From Thalassospira sp. MCCC 1A01148 (GTDB lineage: Bacteria > Pseudomonadota > Alphaproteobacteria > Rhodospirillales > Thalassospiraceae): 64,000 nt of DNA. The DNA is taken from positions 229,184 to 293,183 of the forward strand of contig NZ_LPVZ01000018.1 in the NCBI RefSeq assembly GCF_001613795.1, read 5' to 3'. Under the pieces are notes generated by a model. The model did not search any database. It was not told the DNA's origin and saw nothing but the letters and a program-made list of their open reading frames with translations. This document shows, piece by piece, positions 27,441-36,029 of this stretch (position 1 is its first letter; the number at the start of each line of letters is the position of its first letter). The position numbers and the translations under genes are program-made.

Positions 27441-29885
27441 GTGAATATCGTGAATTTTGGGCAGACCGGTACCATCGGAATGTCCCGCCTTTTGGGGACG
27501 ACGGCACTTGTTGCGACACTGATGATCGCATCCGTCCCGCAGGCTTTGGCACAAAGTTCGGCTGATACCGCTCAGACGGTTTCGGTCGCCGCAGGTGATC
27601 TGCGCACCGCCCTTGATCAGGTTGCCGATCAGTTTGGTTTGCAGCTTGTTGTGCAGGGCGATCTTTCCGGGATGGAAAGTGGCAACCTGGCGGCCGACAT
27701 GTCGGCGCGCGAAGCACTGCAGAACCTTTTGGCAGGCAGTGGCTATGTGTTTGAATTTGTCTCTGATGACAGCGTGATCATCCGCCCGGTCAAAACCAGC
27801 AGCAACGCGTCACAGGAAAACCTGATCCTGCCGGAGGTGGTTGTGACCGCCACCCGTTCACGCCGCTCGATTGCCACCATGTCGCCGTCGGTTGTTGTAA
27901 TCGGGTCTGATCAGATCGAAGCCCAGTCGGCCAAAAACAGCGATATCACCAATGTCATTCGCAACAATGTGCCGGGCTTCATGTTTGATGATCAAAGCCT
28001 GATCGCCAGCACGGAAACCTTCCGTGGCCGCGATGTACAGGTGCTGGTTGACGGGGTTGCGCGCAACACGCCGCTGCGCAACAGCAGCCGTATCCTGTCG
28101 ATGATCGATATTCAGCAGGTCGAAAGCATCGAAGTCATTCCGGGCTCGAACGCGATGAACGGCGATGGCGCAACCGGGGCAACCATCAACATCATCACCA
28201 AGACCGGTGAAGTCGGCAAAAACGTGTTTGTCGTTGATGGGCATGTCAGAAGCTATACCGACGATATTGGCGAAAGCTTCTCACCGTCTCTGACGCTTTC
28301 GGGCAGTGGCGGCATCGGCGCAGTTGATCTGGCCGCCAGTGTGACCGGTTCAAAAACCGGCAATACCTATGACGGGTATGGCAATCAGGTGCCCTCGGAC
28401 GCGATGCTCGGGCAGGGCGGGTTCGATAATGCCGAGGACCTTAATGTCTTTGGCAAGGCCGGGGTGACCGTTGCCGAGGGGCATCGCCTGTTCCTGTCCT
28501 CGGAAGTTGTGCGGTTCCGTCAGGATATCGAATATTATTCCGATCTTTCGACCGATCCGGTTTCGGTCAATTACGACAGTCCCTATCTGGCGCAGCCGCT
28601 TGAAGATGAAAGCCAGTATTTCACTGCCGGGTATGAGTTTGATTTCGGCAAGGTCGGTGTTGGCGACCTGAAGCTGTTTTACAATGACAGCTACAAACAG
28701 GCCGCACGCGCAGAATATCATGCCACCTACAATCCGGGGCTGGTTTCGCTTGCCAGCAATGGCGCGATTGAAGATCCGCTGGGCCAGTCGGTCATTGATA
28801 CCGTCAAGTACGGTGTGAAGCTCTCGACCGACACCAACCTTGATGCCGCTTATGAAGGTTTGACCCTGACGTGGGGTGGGGATTTGAAGTTTGATGACGT
28901 CAAATACCGCACGGTGAGCGACCGAGATATCGGCGCGCCGATGGAACAGGACGGCAAGGCGATCTTTGCCCAGCTGTCAGCACCGGTAACCGAGTATGTC
29001 GATCTGTCAGGTGGCGTGCGTTACGAGGAATATGACCTGACGGTCAAGGATTTCACCAGACCGAGTTACATGCGTTACAACGGTGGCGTTGCGCAGCAGA
29101 TCCTTGCTGCCGCGGATTTCACGGGTGGTCAGACGACCTATGATGCGGTGACTTTCAATGCGTCGGCGGTTGTTCACTGGACAGACCGGATTGATACATC
29201 ATTTAGCTATAGCGAAGGCTTTTCGGTGCCGGATGTCGGGGCCTATACTCGTCGTGCGGGGCTTACGGGCACGTCTATTCCGCTTAACTTCGACGACATA
29301 GATGTCGAGGCTTCCAAGGTCAAAACCTATGAGGTGGCGGCACGCTACGACGGAACCGATTTCCGCTCTACGGCGGCGGTTTACATGAGCACCAATGACC
29401 GTGGCGATAACTATGACAGCTCGACCAACAAGCTCAGCCAGGAAAAGGAACGCATCATCGGGGCGGAATTGACTGGCGAGTATGATATCTCTGACGATAC
29501 CTATATCGGGGCGTTGGCATCCTATGTCGAAGGCCGTTATGACACCAACGAAGACGGTGATCTTGATAGCTGGCTGCCCAATAACCGCATTCCATCCCCG
29601 TTCCGCTTTACCGGCTATGTCGACAGTTACGTTTGGGATGATCTGAATATGCGCTTTGACGGGACCTATACGGCGGGTCGCTATCGGATTGAAGATGAAA
29701 AGATCAAGCCGAGCCTGGTCTTCAATCTGTCGGGCAACTATCCGCTGCTGGGCGGCACGGCCCGTTTCGGGATCGAGAATATTCTTGATGCCAGCTACGA
29801 AAACCCGGCTGCGACGGCACTTCGCAATTACCCGGTTGCCGGTCATGGCCGCACGGTCACGATTGGCTATCGCCGCGAGTTCTGA
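27441..29885 (+). CDS. TonB-dependent siderophore receptor with STN signalling domain (FecA type)
   Basis: 814 residues. A signal peptide to about residue 38 (ending PQALA-QSS) is followed by an STN domain (about 46-117, VSVAAGDLRTALDQVADQFGLQL) that marks transducers speaking to FecR. The TonB box EVVVTATR is at 132-139. Next are the plug (FRGRDVQVLVDGVARNTPL; VESIEVIPGSNAMNGDGATGATINIITK) and a 22-strand barrel ending with the aromatic-rich TIGYRREF. The start is GTG with AAGGGG upstream; an ATG at 27480 is in frame. The hydroxamate-type importer downstream suggests a ferric hydroxamate or similar ligand, but the plug sequence does not prove it. Confidence 0.95.
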   Translation: MNIVNFGQTGTIGMSRLLGTTALVATLMIASVPQALAQSSADTAQTVSVAAGDLRTALDQVADQFGLQLVVQGDLSGMESGNLAADMSAREALQNLLAGSGYVFEFVSDDSVIIRPVKTSSNASQENLILPEVVVTATRSRRSIATMSPSVVVIGSDQIEAQSAKNSDITNVIRNNVPGFMFDDQSLIASTETFRGRDVQVLVDGVARNTPLRNSSRILSMIDIQQVESIEVIPGSNAMNGDGATGATINIITKTGEVGKNVFVVDGHVRSYTDDIGESFSPSLTLSGSGGIGAVDLAASVTGSKTGNTYDGYGNQVPSDAMLGQGGFDNAEDLNVFGKAGVTVAEGHRLFLSSEVVRFRQDIEYYSDLSTDPVSVNYDSPYLAQPLEDESQYFTAGYEFDFGKVGVGDLKLFYNDSYKQAARAEYHATYNPGLVSLASNGAIEDPLGQSVIDTVKYGVKLSTDTNLDAAYEGLTLTWGGDLKFDDVKYRTVSDRDIGAPMEQDGKAIFAQLSAPVTEYVDLSGGVRYEEYDLTVKDFTRPSYMRYNGGVAQQILAAADFTGGQTTYDAVTFNASAVVHWTDRIDTSFSYSEGFSVPDVGAYTRRAGLTGTSIPLNFDDIDVEASKVKTYEVAARYDGTDFRSTAAVYMSTNDRGDNYDSSTNKLSQEKERIIGAELTGEYDISDDTYIGALASYVEGRYDTNEDGDLDSWLPNNRIPSPFRFTGYVDSYVWDDLNMRFDGTYTAGRYRIEDEKIKPSLVFNLSGNYPLLGGTARFGIENILDASYENPAATALRNYPVAGHGRTVTIGYRREF

Positions 29886-29941
29886 TCGCGATCAGGCCCA
29901 TTACGGCCTGCTACATTGATGCGACCATTATTGGGGCCAGT

Positions 29942-29966
29942 GGCCCGGCGGAGCTCCCGCCGGGCC
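29942..29966 (+). terminator. GC-rich hairpin after the receptor gene
   Basis: GGCCCGGCGG-agctc-CCGCCGGGCC, a perfect 10-bp stem without a T-run, lies between the receptor and the His-rich gene. It may protect the receptor mRNA or reduce read-through. Confidence 0.45.
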
Positions 29967-29986
29967 AATCGCGCACGGAGAAGGCA

Positions 29987-30400
29987 ATGTTTCGATCATC
30001 AACACCGCAAAGCGATATCGTTCTGTTTGAAATGATTGATCAGCAAAGTGACGCGGACGGGCAGGCCTATATCGCGGCCCTTGATGCATTGGCTGAACGC
30101 AGTGATCCGGCCATTCTGATCTTTCGCGTGGCGGGCTTTATCAATCAGGATCACGACATCCGCAAACAGGCCGCCGCATGGTTCAAACGCAACCGTGACC
30201 GGCTGAATGTGTTTGCCAAGGGGCTGATCCGTGTCGATGAAGGCCATCATCACGGCGATGATGATCACGATCATGCGGGTGGGCATGAAGACGCAGAGGA
30301 CAGCAACTTTGTCCGCATGCTGCCATTTCCGGTCCGGCGTGTTGCGACGCTGGATGCGGCATTCGCCCTTGCCCGTGATTGGCCGCGATCAGGCAGCTGA
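29987..30400 (+). CDS. Small protein with a His/Asp-rich metal-binding stretch
   Basis: 137 residues, cytoplasmic by sequence (no signal peptide or membrane helix). I do not recognise the family. The ordered part alternates strand and helix (DIVLFEMIDQ, AYIAALDALAERSDPAILIFRVAGF, KQAAAWFKRN, LNVFAKGLIRVDE), reminiscent of small alpha/beta sensor folds such as SpoIIAA/STAS-like proteins. Residues 87-105 read HHHGDDDHDHAGGHEDAED, dense in metal-ligand side chains. A second conserved-looking strand follows (VRMLPFPVRRVATLDAAFALAR). GGAGAAGG precedes the ATG, so translation is well supported. It lies just after the receptor in the iron island. Iron, zinc or nickel buffering, or a regulatory role in metal sensing, is inference. 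Confidence 0.75.
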   Translation: MFRSSTPQSDIVLFEMIDQQSDADGQAYIAALDALAERSDPAILIFRVAGFINQDHDIRKQAAAWFKRNRDRLNVFAKGLIRVDEGHHHGDDDHDHAGGHEDAEDSNFVRMLPFPVRRVATLDAAFALARDWPRSGS

Positions 30401-30495
30401 TTGATCGGACGAACGGATGTCTCATAAGGGCTTGGAATGTGATAAATGTTCATGTTATGTTCCTTTTGGGCAGGGTTGCATAACAGGATTTAAAA

Positions 30496-30900
30496 ATGAT
30501 CAAGGGAAGCTGCCTGTGCGGCAAGGTTACGTTCGAAATTTCAGGGGAGCCGTCATCACTGAGCTATTGTCACTGTTCGCGCTGCCGCAAGGCAGCCGGT
30601 GTTTTCTCTGCTGTGGTGATTGGCAAGGCGGATGATCTTCATATGCTGACCGGCGAAGAGGTGATTGGTCGTTATCGCGGGCCGGACGCAAAGTTTGATC
30701 GCTGCTTTTGCAAGGAATGCGGCACGTCGCTTGGTGATTTGGCATCGGGCGACATTTATGTTGTCGCGGCGTCCGCGCTTGATGACGATCCGAAAATTCG
30801 CCCGTCGGTGCATATTCATACGGCGTCGAAACCTGACTGGTATGACATCACGGATGATCTTTTGAAGTTCGATGGCGACTATATCCCGCCAAGTACCTAA
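30496..30900 (+). CDS. GFA-domain protein (glutathione-dependent formaldehyde-activating/CENP-V family)
   Basis: 134 residues with the zinc-binding cysteines of the GFA fold: GSCLCGKVTFE near residues 5-15, CHCSRCRKAAG (about 25-35) and CFCKECGTSLG (about 71-80). Members bind zinc and some react with glutathione adducts; most have no proven reaction. It probably belongs to a small separate transcript, since the preceding gene ends about 95 bases earlier. A convergent stem follows that separates it from fhuB. No specific link to iron uptake is visible. Confidence 0.9.
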   Translation: MIKGSCLCGKVTFEISGEPSSLSYCHCSRCRKAAGVFSAVVIGKADDLHMLTGEEVIGRYRGPDAKFDRCFCKECGTSLGDLASGDIYVVAASALDDDPKIRPSVHIHTASKPDWYDITDDLLKFDGDYIPPST

Positions 30901-30920
30901 TACCCATACGGGCAACTGAA

Positions 30921-30950
30921 ACAGGCGTCATGGGAATTCATGACGCCTGT
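30921..30950. terminator. Hairpin between convergent GFA and fhuB genes
   Basis: ACAGGCGTCATG-ggaatt-CATGACGCCTGT is a perfect 12-bp stem three bases after the fhuB stop and 20 bases after the GFA stop. It has no clear T-run, but its position suggests termination in both directions. Confidence 0.6.
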
Positions 30951-30952
30951 GA

Positions 30953-32965
30953 TCAGCGTTTGCGGATGGCAAGGATCAGGAAGTATCCCGTACCGATCAG
31001 GGCGGCGATCAAACCGGTGGGGAGTTGTGCGGGATAGATCATGTTGCGCGCCAGCCATTCGGCAACCATCATCACATTGACCCCGATCAGAACAGCGCCC
31101 AGCAAATGCCCGCCTGCAAGGCGGTAACCCGCCACGCGCGCAAGGTGCGGGGCCATCAGGCCAACGAAGCTGAGCGGTCCGACCAGAAGCGTTGCACTGG
31201 CCGCCAGAATGGCCGCCAGCAACATCATGGCAAACTGAAAGCCCGAAATACCAAGGCCCAGGGATACGGATTGATCCGTGCCAAGGGATGCCAGTTCAAG
31301 CGGACGCCGCAAGGCAATTGCAAGGATCAGAAGCGCGCCGGTGACGCCAGCAACAATCATCACCTCGTTCATATTGGTGAAATAGGTCGTCCCGGCCAGC
31401 CACGACATCAGTATGGATGTTTGTGTCCCGCTTCGCGTCAGAACAATACGCACCATCGCGCCCAGAATGGCGGTCATGGCAAGACCGTTCAGCAGCATGT
31501 AATGCGGTGCATGGGTGAATTTGCGACAAAGGGCAAGCAACACCAAAAGCGATGCAATCCCCCCTGCAGCACCGATCACCATCAGTTCCGCCCGCTGTCC
31601 GAAACCTAAAATCGCCAGTGCCAGGATCATGGCAAGGGCGGTGGCCGAACTGACCCCGGTGATTTCCGGACTGGCCAATGGGTTGCGTCCGACGCGTTGA
31701 ATAAGCGTGCCTGATACCGCCAGTGCTGCCCCGCAAATCATCGCGGCAAAGGTGCGTTCTGATCGCCCGATCAGGATATCAAGACTGCTGTCCTGCCAGC
31801 CCAGAATGACAAAGCCGTTGCCATCAAGTGAAACGAACAATGAAAAGACAACACCGATCACAAGGCTGACGGCAAGCGCAATTGATAGTGCAGTTTTCGA
31901 GATGATCTGTTGGTCACTGTGCTGATCATCGTTTTGGGTGCCCGGCATGATGCGCGCCTTGCGCAACATAAAGATGATAAACGGTGCGCCAAAAAGCGCG
32001 GTGGCTGCACCGGTTGGCAAGGGATCGCCGCCAAGTCCATTAAACTGGCGCACCACAAAATCGACGATCAAAAGGGCAAAGCCCCCGGTAAACAGCGAAT
32101 AGATCATCAAATCGCGCGACCGTGACAAACCGGCAATGCGAAGGGCGGCCGGGATGGCAAGCCCGATAAAGCCGATCATGCCGGCCGCTGAAATCACGGA
32201 TGCGGTGATGAATACGGCAAGGCCAAGGATCAGAAGGCGCAAGACGGTGACTTTTGCCCCGAGTGATCCTGCCGTGTCATCGCCAAGCGCCAGAAGATCA
32301 AGCGGGCGCGACAGGGCCAGAATGGCAATCATGCCCATCAGCACACGTGGCCAGACAAACTGCATATCCTCCCAGCCGTTCTGGGCCAGATCGCCGGCCC
32401 CCCACATGAAGATTGATTGCAGATATTGCTCGTTAAACAGCAAGATGATCTGCGATCCCGACTGCAACAACAGATTGACGATCATCCCGGCGAGAATGAG
32501 CCACAGCGTTGCATTGCCGCGATTGGCGGCAATCAGATAGACCGCACCGAGCGCAATCAAGCCCCCGGCAAGGGCAAAGGCCTCCTGAAACATGGCAAGC
32601 GATGCCGGGGCCAGCAGGACAAAAAGGGTCAGGGCAAATTCAACACCCGCCCCAACGCCAAGCGTTGTGGGTGAAGCCAGCGGATTGCGCAAAACTGTCT
32701 GGATGGCCGCACCGGCAAGCGCCAGCCCAGCCCCGCACAAAAACGCCATCGCAAGGCGGGGCAGGGTGCTGAAATGAAACAGGATTTGGTCAAAATCGGT
32801 TTCATCCGGGCTGAACAGAGCCTGTGGGACTTGGCCGTTGGCAAGATAGGGCCAGAAATCAATCACCAGTACGACAAGGCTCAGGATGCCCAGAATGCCT
32901 GTCAGGATGGCTGGAAGGGAAAGTCGGCCTCGAAGGTCCGCATTGCGCGCTGCCGCATTGCTCAT
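30953..32965 (-). CDS. fhuB: Fused ferric-hydroxamate ABC permease (FhuB type)
   Basis: 670 residues: two FecCD-type permease halves in one chain (about 1-335 and 350-670), as in Escherichia coli FhuB. Each half repeats the family elements: RLAMAFLCGAGLALAGAAIQTVLRNPLASPTTLG in the first and RTFAAMICGAALAVSGTLIQRVGRNPLASPEITG in the second, and the ATPase-contacting loops IGFIGLAIPAALR and LSFVGLMAPHLAR. About 20 membrane helices are expected. Its start overlaps the stop of the upstream binding-protein gene by four bases, so the two are coupled. It is the last gene of the fhuCDDB order. Confidence 0.95.
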   Translation of the reverse strand: MSNAAARNADLRGRLSLPAILTGILGILSLVVLVIDFWPYLANGQVPQALFSPDETDFDQILFHFSTLPRLAMAFLCGAGLALAGAAIQTVLRNPLASPTTLGVGAGVEFALTLFVLLAPASLAMFQEAFALAGGLIALGAVYLIAANRGNATLWLILAGMIVNLLLQSGSQIILLFNEQYLQSIFMWGAGDLAQNGWEDMQFVWPRVLMGMIAILALSRPLDLLALGDDTAGSLGAKVTVLRLLILGLAVFITASVISAAGMIGFIGLAIPAALRIAGLSRSRDLMIYSLFTGGFALLIVDFVVRQFNGLGGDPLPTGAATALFGAPFIIFMLRKARIMPGTQNDDQHSDQQIISKTALSIALAVSLVIGVVFSLFVSLDGNGFVILGWQDSSLDILIGRSERTFAAMICGAALAVSGTLIQRVGRNPLASPEITGVSSATALAMILALAILGFGQRAELMVIGAAGGIASLLVLLALCRKFTHAPHYMLLNGLAMTAILGAMVRIVLTRSGTQTSILMSWLAGTTYFTNMNEVMIVAGVTGALLILAIALRRPLELASLGTDQSVSLGLGISGFQFAMMLLAAILAASATLLVGPLSFVGLMAPHLARVAGYRLAGGHLLGAVLIGVNVMMVAEWLARNMIYPAQLPTGLIAALIGTGYFLILAIRKR

Positions 32966-33897
32966 TGTTGCGGGCCGCTTTCAATGGTTTCGGTCAAAAG
33001 CCGGGCAAAACGAAGCGCAGACGGCACCCCGCCATAGGCCCAGACGACGGGGAGTTCATAAACCCGGTTGTTGCGGCTGAAATCCATCACCTTCCAGATC
33101 GGGGAATTCAAAAGCTTATCAAGGATCACTTCGGGCACGGGGGTGGTATAGACCAGCGTTTCCTTGGCATAGGGCGCCAGAATCTCGAGCCCGCCACGAC
33201 CAAAGCCCCACTTGTTGACTTCTCCGTCATAGGCAACCGGCACGTCCATTGCCGTCATCACCGAACCGGGCAGGGAGGTATCGGCAAAGATGCCGACATT
33301 GCTTTCATCAAAGAAGAAAACAACGTTGATCTTCTGATCCGGACCGATGGCGGTTTTCACGCGCTTGCCATACTCGCGCAGTTTCTGATCAACGTTTTCC
33401 AGATAGGCTTGGGCCAGTGTTTCGCGCCCGGTGGCCCTGGCGATCTTGTCAAAGACCTCCCGCGCGGTTTCAAAGGCCGGGTTCTTGCCGTCAAACAGCT
33501 TCAGTTCCAGAACCGGGGCGATTTCGGCAAGTTTTTCATACGCCATGCCGATATCGGGGACGGTAATGATCAGATCGGGTTTGGCGGCACGCAGCGCTTC
33601 GAGGTTGGGCGATGCGCGCGGGCCAAGATCAACAAAGCTTTCGGGCAGGTCTGGTTTGGCAACCCAGTCGACATAATCTTGCGGGTCGGCAATGGCGACC
33701 GGGTCAAGGCCAAGGGCAATCACGCTTTCGGTAAAGGACCAATTGATCGTCGCAATCCGCTTGGCTGGTGTATCAAGCCGCAAGATACCGCGTTCATGTT
33801 CGATCTCTATCGGATCGGCCATGACGGGCGACATGGTTGCGCCAATCAACGCAGCACACAGCAAAACCGGGCATACAAGCGCGCGCAGGATGTTCAT
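32962..33897 (-). CDS. fhuD: Ferric-siderophore binding protein, FhuD-like (first paralogue)
   Basis: 311 residues. A signal peptide to about residue 27 (ending SPVMA-DPI) is followed by the class III helical-backbone binding-protein fold. Features: RIATINWSFTESVIALGLDPVAI, LPESFVDLGPRASPNLEALRAAKPDLII (first lobe) and MDFSRNNRVYELPVVWAYGGVPSALRFARLL (end). It is a close paralogue of the next gene upstream and overlaps fhuB by four bases. It probably delivers a hydroxamate siderophore-iron complex to FhuB. Confidence 0.92.
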   Translation of the reverse strand: MNILRALVCPVLLCAALIGATMSPVMADPIEIEHERGILRLDTPAKRIATINWSFTESVIALGLDPVAIADPQDYVDWVAKPDLPESFVDLGPRASPNLEALRAAKPDLIITVPDIGMAYEKLAEIAPVLELKLFDGKNPAFETAREVFDKIARATGRETLAQAYLENVDQKLREYGKRVKTAIGPDQKINVVFFFDESNVGIFADTSLPGSVMTAMDVPVAYDGEVNKWGFGRGGLEILAPYAKETLVYTTPVPEVILDKLLNSPIWKVMDFSRNNRVYELPVVWAYGGVPSALRFARLLTETIESGPQQ

Positions 33898-33909
33898 GCC
33901 GGTTAACCT

Positions 33910-34875
33910 TTACGAGCCGTTTGCGGTGGTGTCCACGCCCGTCACCGCATCGGCCAGCAATTCGGCAAAGCGTGCGGCCGACAACACCCCGCCAAAGGTC
34001 CAGCTTGCCGGGATGGCATGGACATTGCCATTGCGTGCAAAGGGCATGGCCTTCCAGATGGCCGAATTAAACAGGGTTTCGCGTGTCGTTGGGGCAATCG
34101 GTTCGACATAGGCGAACTGCACATCCCCCATCTTGGCCAGATCGGACACATCGCCATTGCGAAACGCCCAGCCATTCACTTCTCCGTCCCAGGCATTGGC
34201 AAAGCCCATGCGGCCAAGCACAGAGCCAAACAGCGACGTCTTGCCATGAATGCGGAAATGCGTGTCATCTAGGATGCGGACAACAGCGAATTTCGCATCA
34301 TTACCGACATGATCGCGAATGCGTTTTGCGGCGGCCTCAATCCGGGCGTTGACCGATGCAATGACGTCCTCGGCGGCGTCCGGCTTACCCGCCAGTTTGG
34401 CGACATTGCGTAGCAGCGCCTCGGCCCGATCAATCACGGGTTCGTCACTGCCGGTGTTATAGATCGAATAAACAAGGGTCGGCGCATAGCCAGACAGCTT
34501 TTCATGCGCCATGGCGACATCAACGCTGATCAGGATGGCGTCGGGCTTTGCATCGCGGAGCGCCTCGAAATTCGGTTCGCGACGGGTGCCAAGATCGGTG
34601 AAGCTCTCGGGCAGTTTCGGTTCGACCACCCAGGCGCGATATCCATCCGATTCCGGAATGGCGACCGGATCAATGCCAAGCGCGATCAGGCTTTCGGTCA
34701 ACGCCCAGTTTGACGCCGCAAATCGCGTCGGGGTGGTTTCAAGGGTGACTTCGCCCATTTCATGGGTAAAGGTTTCCTCGGCGATCACGGGCAGGGGGGC
34801 AAGGGACGCGATGGCGGTTCCGGCGGCGATTGCAAGGCCAGCTAAGGTGTGGCCCATCCGAGGCGTAAACATCAT
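33910..34875 (-). CDS. Ferric-siderophore binding protein, FhuD-like (second paralogue)
   Basis: 321 residues. The signal peptide runs to about residue 32 (LPVIA-EET). The same fold and motifs occur as in its neighbour (FAASNWALTESLIALGIDPVAI; LPESFTDLGTRREPNFEALRDAKPDAI; MPFARNGNVHAIPASWTFGGVLSAARFAELL). The two share the frame of conserved residues but differ through most surface segments, so the duplication is not recent. The gap to the downstream copy is 12 bases. Two receptors for one permease suggest two related ligands, or the same siderophore in different forms. Confidence 0.92.
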   Translation of the reverse strand: MMFTPRMGHTLAGLAIAAGTAIASLAPLPVIAEETFTHEMGEVTLETTPTRFAASNWALTESLIALGIDPVAIPESDGYRAWVVEPKLPESFTDLGTRREPNFEALRDAKPDAILISVDVAMAHEKLSGYAPTLVYSIYNTGSDEPVIDRAEALLRNVAKLAGKPDAAEDVIASVNARIEAAAKRIRDHVGNDAKFAVVRILDDTHFRIHGKTSLFGSVLGRMGFANAWDGEVNGWAFRNGDVSDLAKMGDVQFAYVEPIAPTTRETLFNSAIWKAMPFARNGNVHAIPASWTFGGVLSAARFAELLADAVTGVDTTANGS

Positions 34876-34917
34876 GATTTCCCTGATCCCTGTTGATGTT
34901 GAAACGTGCGCAAGCAG

Positions 34918-35709
34918 CTATGCGACATAGCTTATGAAGCGGTCCGGGTTGCTTAGTTTGATGACGTCGATATCGGTCTGGAAAATATCGCGCAGCGTAT
35001 CGCCATTCATGAAGTCGTGCGGCGTGCCCTGCCAACAGGTGCGCCCGGCGCGCAGAGCCAGAATGTGATCGGCAAAACGCCCGACCATGTCGATGTCATG
35101 CAAGACGGCAATGACAGTCAGATTGTTCTGATCCTTAAGCTTGGCGATCAGTTGCAGAATGTCGCGCTGATGACCGACATCAAGGGCCGAGGTCGGCTCA
35201 TCAAGCAACAGCACCGGCGCATCCTGGGCGAGCAACATGGCAAGCCAGACCCGCTGGCGTTCCCCGCCCGAAAGGCTTGCGACCAGCCGGTCGGAAAACG
35301 CCGTCACGTGGGTCAGTTCCATCGCCTGATCGATTTTGGCGTGGTCGGTGTCACGGTAACGGCCAAACGCGCCGCGCCATGGATAACGGCCAAAGGCCAC
35401 CAGTTCGCGCACGCTTAAATGCGGTGGCACAACCGGATTTTGCGGCAAATAGGCCACCTTGCGGGCAAAATCGCGTGTGCCATGATCGGCAAGGTCCTGC
35501 CCATCAAGCTGGATTGTCCCGGATGCCGGTTTGTTTTTGCGCGCCAGCAGTTTGATCAGTGTGCTTTTGCCCGATCCGTTATGGCCGACAATCGCGCTGA
35601 ACGCCCCGGTCGGGAAAGTGACCGAGATGCCGTCAAGCAACGTCTTTGGCTTTTTGCCATCGCTTTTGAAAGCGACGTCTTTCAGGTCGAACATGGAAGG
35701 TAAACTCAT
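34918..35709 (-). CDS. fhuC: Ferric-siderophore ABC transporter ATPase (FhuC type)
   Basis: A 263-residue ABC ATPase. Walker A is GHNGSGKSTL (about residues 39-48), the Q-loop is YLPQNP, the signature is LSGGERQRVWLAMLL and Walker B is VLLLDEPTSALDV. The H-loop His lies in VIAVLHDIDM. It is the first gene of the operon, and the Fur box lies 61 bp upstream of its start. It energises FhuB. The C-terminal tail (DFMNGDTLRDIFQTDIDV) is typical of FecE/FhuC proteins. Confidence 0.95.
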   Translation of the reverse strand: MSLPSMFDLKDVAFKSDGKKPKTLLDGISVTFPTGAFSAIVGHNGSGKSTLIKLLARKNKPASGTIQLDGQDLADHGTRDFARKVAYLPQNPVVPPHLSVRELVAFGRYPWRGAFGRYRDTDHAKIDQAMELTHVTAFSDRLVASLSGGERQRVWLAMLLAQDAPVLLLDEPTSALDVGHQRDILQLIAKLKDQNNLTVIAVLHDIDMVGRFADHILALRAGRTCWQGTPHDFMNGDTLRDIFQTDIDVIKLSNPDRFISYVA

Positions 35710-36029
35710 GCGCCGGGAACGAAAACCGCGCCATCACCAAGCGGTGAACAACTGACGCGCTGCATATTTTGAGAATGCTTATCAATTACCTGTCGCGAAT
35801 GCAACCAAGTTGCGATTGCAAGGCGCGAAATTTGCAAAAACTTGCATAATCATCATATTAAATTACTTTTCAGATCGCACCTTTCCGGTTAGCAATATCA
35901 GGGTGTATTGCAGTTAATTTGCTTCGCACACCAACAATAATTGTGGTCGCACCATGCAGTTTGCCGCGATATGAATGATTGCAGATTTGCAAGGCTGAAA
36001 CGCATCCACATCGTCAACACGGAGAAATC
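35710..36029. other. Divergent region between fhuC and an SMP-30 gene
   Basis: 320 bp. It holds the Fur box and an AT-rich stretch (35840-35880) with the TAATCATCATATTAAATTA tract, probably part of the fhu promoter. Nothing else that I can identify. Confidence 0.5.
35770..35784. promoter_or_regulatory. Fur box upstream of fhuCDDB
   Basis: TGAGAATGCTTATCA matches the 15-base Fur core TGATAATCATTATCA at 12 positions and lies 61 bp ahead of fhuC. Iron-dependent repression of the importer is expected. Confidence 0.7.

Noticed and set aside
32824..33906. 360-codon plus-strand frame over fhuD
   Set aside because: Antisense to a conserved binding protein with a signal peptide and a coupled overlap to fhuB.
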